Assembly: GCA_019633425.1 (NCBI GenBank)
Contig: WSUB01000005.1
Span: 496,001 to 560,000 of the forward strand
From: Tulasnella sp. 424
Taxonomy: Eukaryota > Basidiomycota > Agaricomycetes > Cantharellales > Tulasnellaceae
Length of the DNA stretch: 64,000 nucleotides
Direction of reading: 5' to 3'
Both the position numbers and the translations under genes were made by a program. The first letter of the stretch is position 1; each line of letters begins with the position of its first letter. The notes under the pieces were generated by a model. That model had not been told where the DNA came from and searched no databases. It saw nothing but the letters and a program-made list of their open reading frames with translations. Of this stretch, positions 63,251 through 64,000 are shown one piece after another.

Positions 63251-64000
63251 CTGCTCCTATAGAGTACGTACGTACCTGTCTCATGTACCTTTTCATACTC
63301 GAATGGGTTCTTTGCGGCTGGAGAAGCAATAATGGAAGTCGGGGTGCAAGGGGACTTTGTGTTGTTGTCCCTCGCTAAGTACCCTGACGCACCGATCGAC
63401 GATCGTGTACGGCTTCTGGCCTCTGGTCAAAGCAAATCGTTCACTGTTCGGCATGCAAGGCACAAAAAAAGCCCCCGAGTTAGGAAGCCGTCGGCGCGGC
63501 AGGTATAGCTTTGTTAAGAAAAACGGCCGGCCGCGGAGGAGAATGCCGCAGCTCTTTTCTTGAGCGATCGGCAGGGGTTTTCTTGCTGGATAAAGGCAAC
63601 CGTCCCGGTACCTTGTAAGCCTGCGCTGAAATTACTAAAAACGGAAATCGCACTGATGACGTTCAGACGTGGATTTTCCCGCTTGAGAGTGCGTTGACGT
63701 CAGGTTTCGGGGCGCGCATGTCCGGATTTCATGGGAAAGCTTGTTGGGGTTTAACATGAATCTTCGTTCCAGGGTCTTCCCCCCCGCATATGAAAATCCG
63801 GAAGAGCCAAGTATTGGCTATACTTTGCTTAAGAGTTTTCCTGACTGGTTTTTAATTACTCGGTGTCGTAATTCCTTGCATGTGACTCTCACAGCTTCCT
63901 TGCCATGAAAGTACGGGCTATGGGCGTCCGCTCAGTCTGTTCATCGTCGTCCAGCACCACGGCAAGTCATCTCCGTATCGACAATACACGTTCATAGTCG
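63251..64000 (+). repeat. Repeat segment T, copy 3, running off the window
   Basis: GAATGGGTTCTTTGCGG at 63300, GGTCAAAGCAAATCGTTCAC at 63424, CGCGGAGGAGAATGCCGC at 63532, GAGAGTGCGTTGACGTCAGG at 63684. It is more diverged after 63830 and continues past the right edge. Confidence 0.75.

Noticed and set aside
1..64000. CRISPR arrays, bacterial operons, prophage or insertion sequences
   Set aside because: The window is eukaryotic: spliced genes, no Shine-Dalgarno-led operons, no regularly spaced short repeats.

Overview
This is a 64 kb piece of a fungal nuclear genome, almost certainly a basidiomycete of the class Agaricomycetes. The genes are split by many introns of about 50-90 nt with GT..AG ends. 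F-box and BTB/POZ proteins of mushroom type are present, and the conserved genes are eukaryotic and fungal (RPN1, TRM44, CIA2, IMA1, STRIPAK SLMAP). The order cannot be set from this window. Gene models below were built by hand from reading frame, splice sites, phase and family motifs. Where exons are listed, every reading phase was checked for consistency.

Layout, left to right. 1-6.2 kb: the N-terminal part of proteasome subunit RPN1 (minus), divergent from a KHDC4-like KH-domain splicing protein (plus), then a UCH-type deubiquitinase (minus). 8.3-12.5 kb: an 11-exon Zn2Cys6 transcription factor (minus). 14.9-20.8 kb: an F-box protein, myosin regulatory light chain (minus), TRM44 tRNA methyltransferase, and a broken BTB gene. 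21.4-30.1 kb: a sugar transporter (minus), peroxisomal 3-ketoacyl-CoA thiolase (plus), a second BTB gene (minus). 31.6-43.2 kb: a La-motif protein of the LARP1/SRO9 type (minus), an 85-residue stand-alone dsRNA-binding-like protein (minus), an unrecognised protein (plus), CIA2 (minus) divergent from IMA1 (plus). 43.4-55.8 kb: a gene with a retrotransposon-capsid-like N-terminus but no other element parts (minus), then a tandem segmental duplication carrying two intact unrecognised paralogs (minus), next to an FHA/SLMAP-type STRIPAK protein (minus). The duplication also copied the tail of the SLMAP gene, and that copy has decayed. 55.8-64 kb: repeat-rich, gene-poor DNA with one unrecognised gene (59.2-60.2 kb) lying between two copies of a repeat that becomes a tandem array to the window edge.

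The conserved genes are housekeeping functions (protein degradation, RNA processing, tRNA modification, Fe-S assembly, peroxisomal beta-oxidation, actomyosin, nuclear envelope) and do not form a pathway. The points most worth following are splicing oddities (an AT..AC intron in the thiolase, an A+1 donor in a BTB gene, an 8-nt micro-exon inside a zinc cluster, three 54-nt stop-free in-frame introns), the capsid-derived gene, the duplicated pair of unknown genes, the small dsRNA-binding-like protein and the terminal repeat array.
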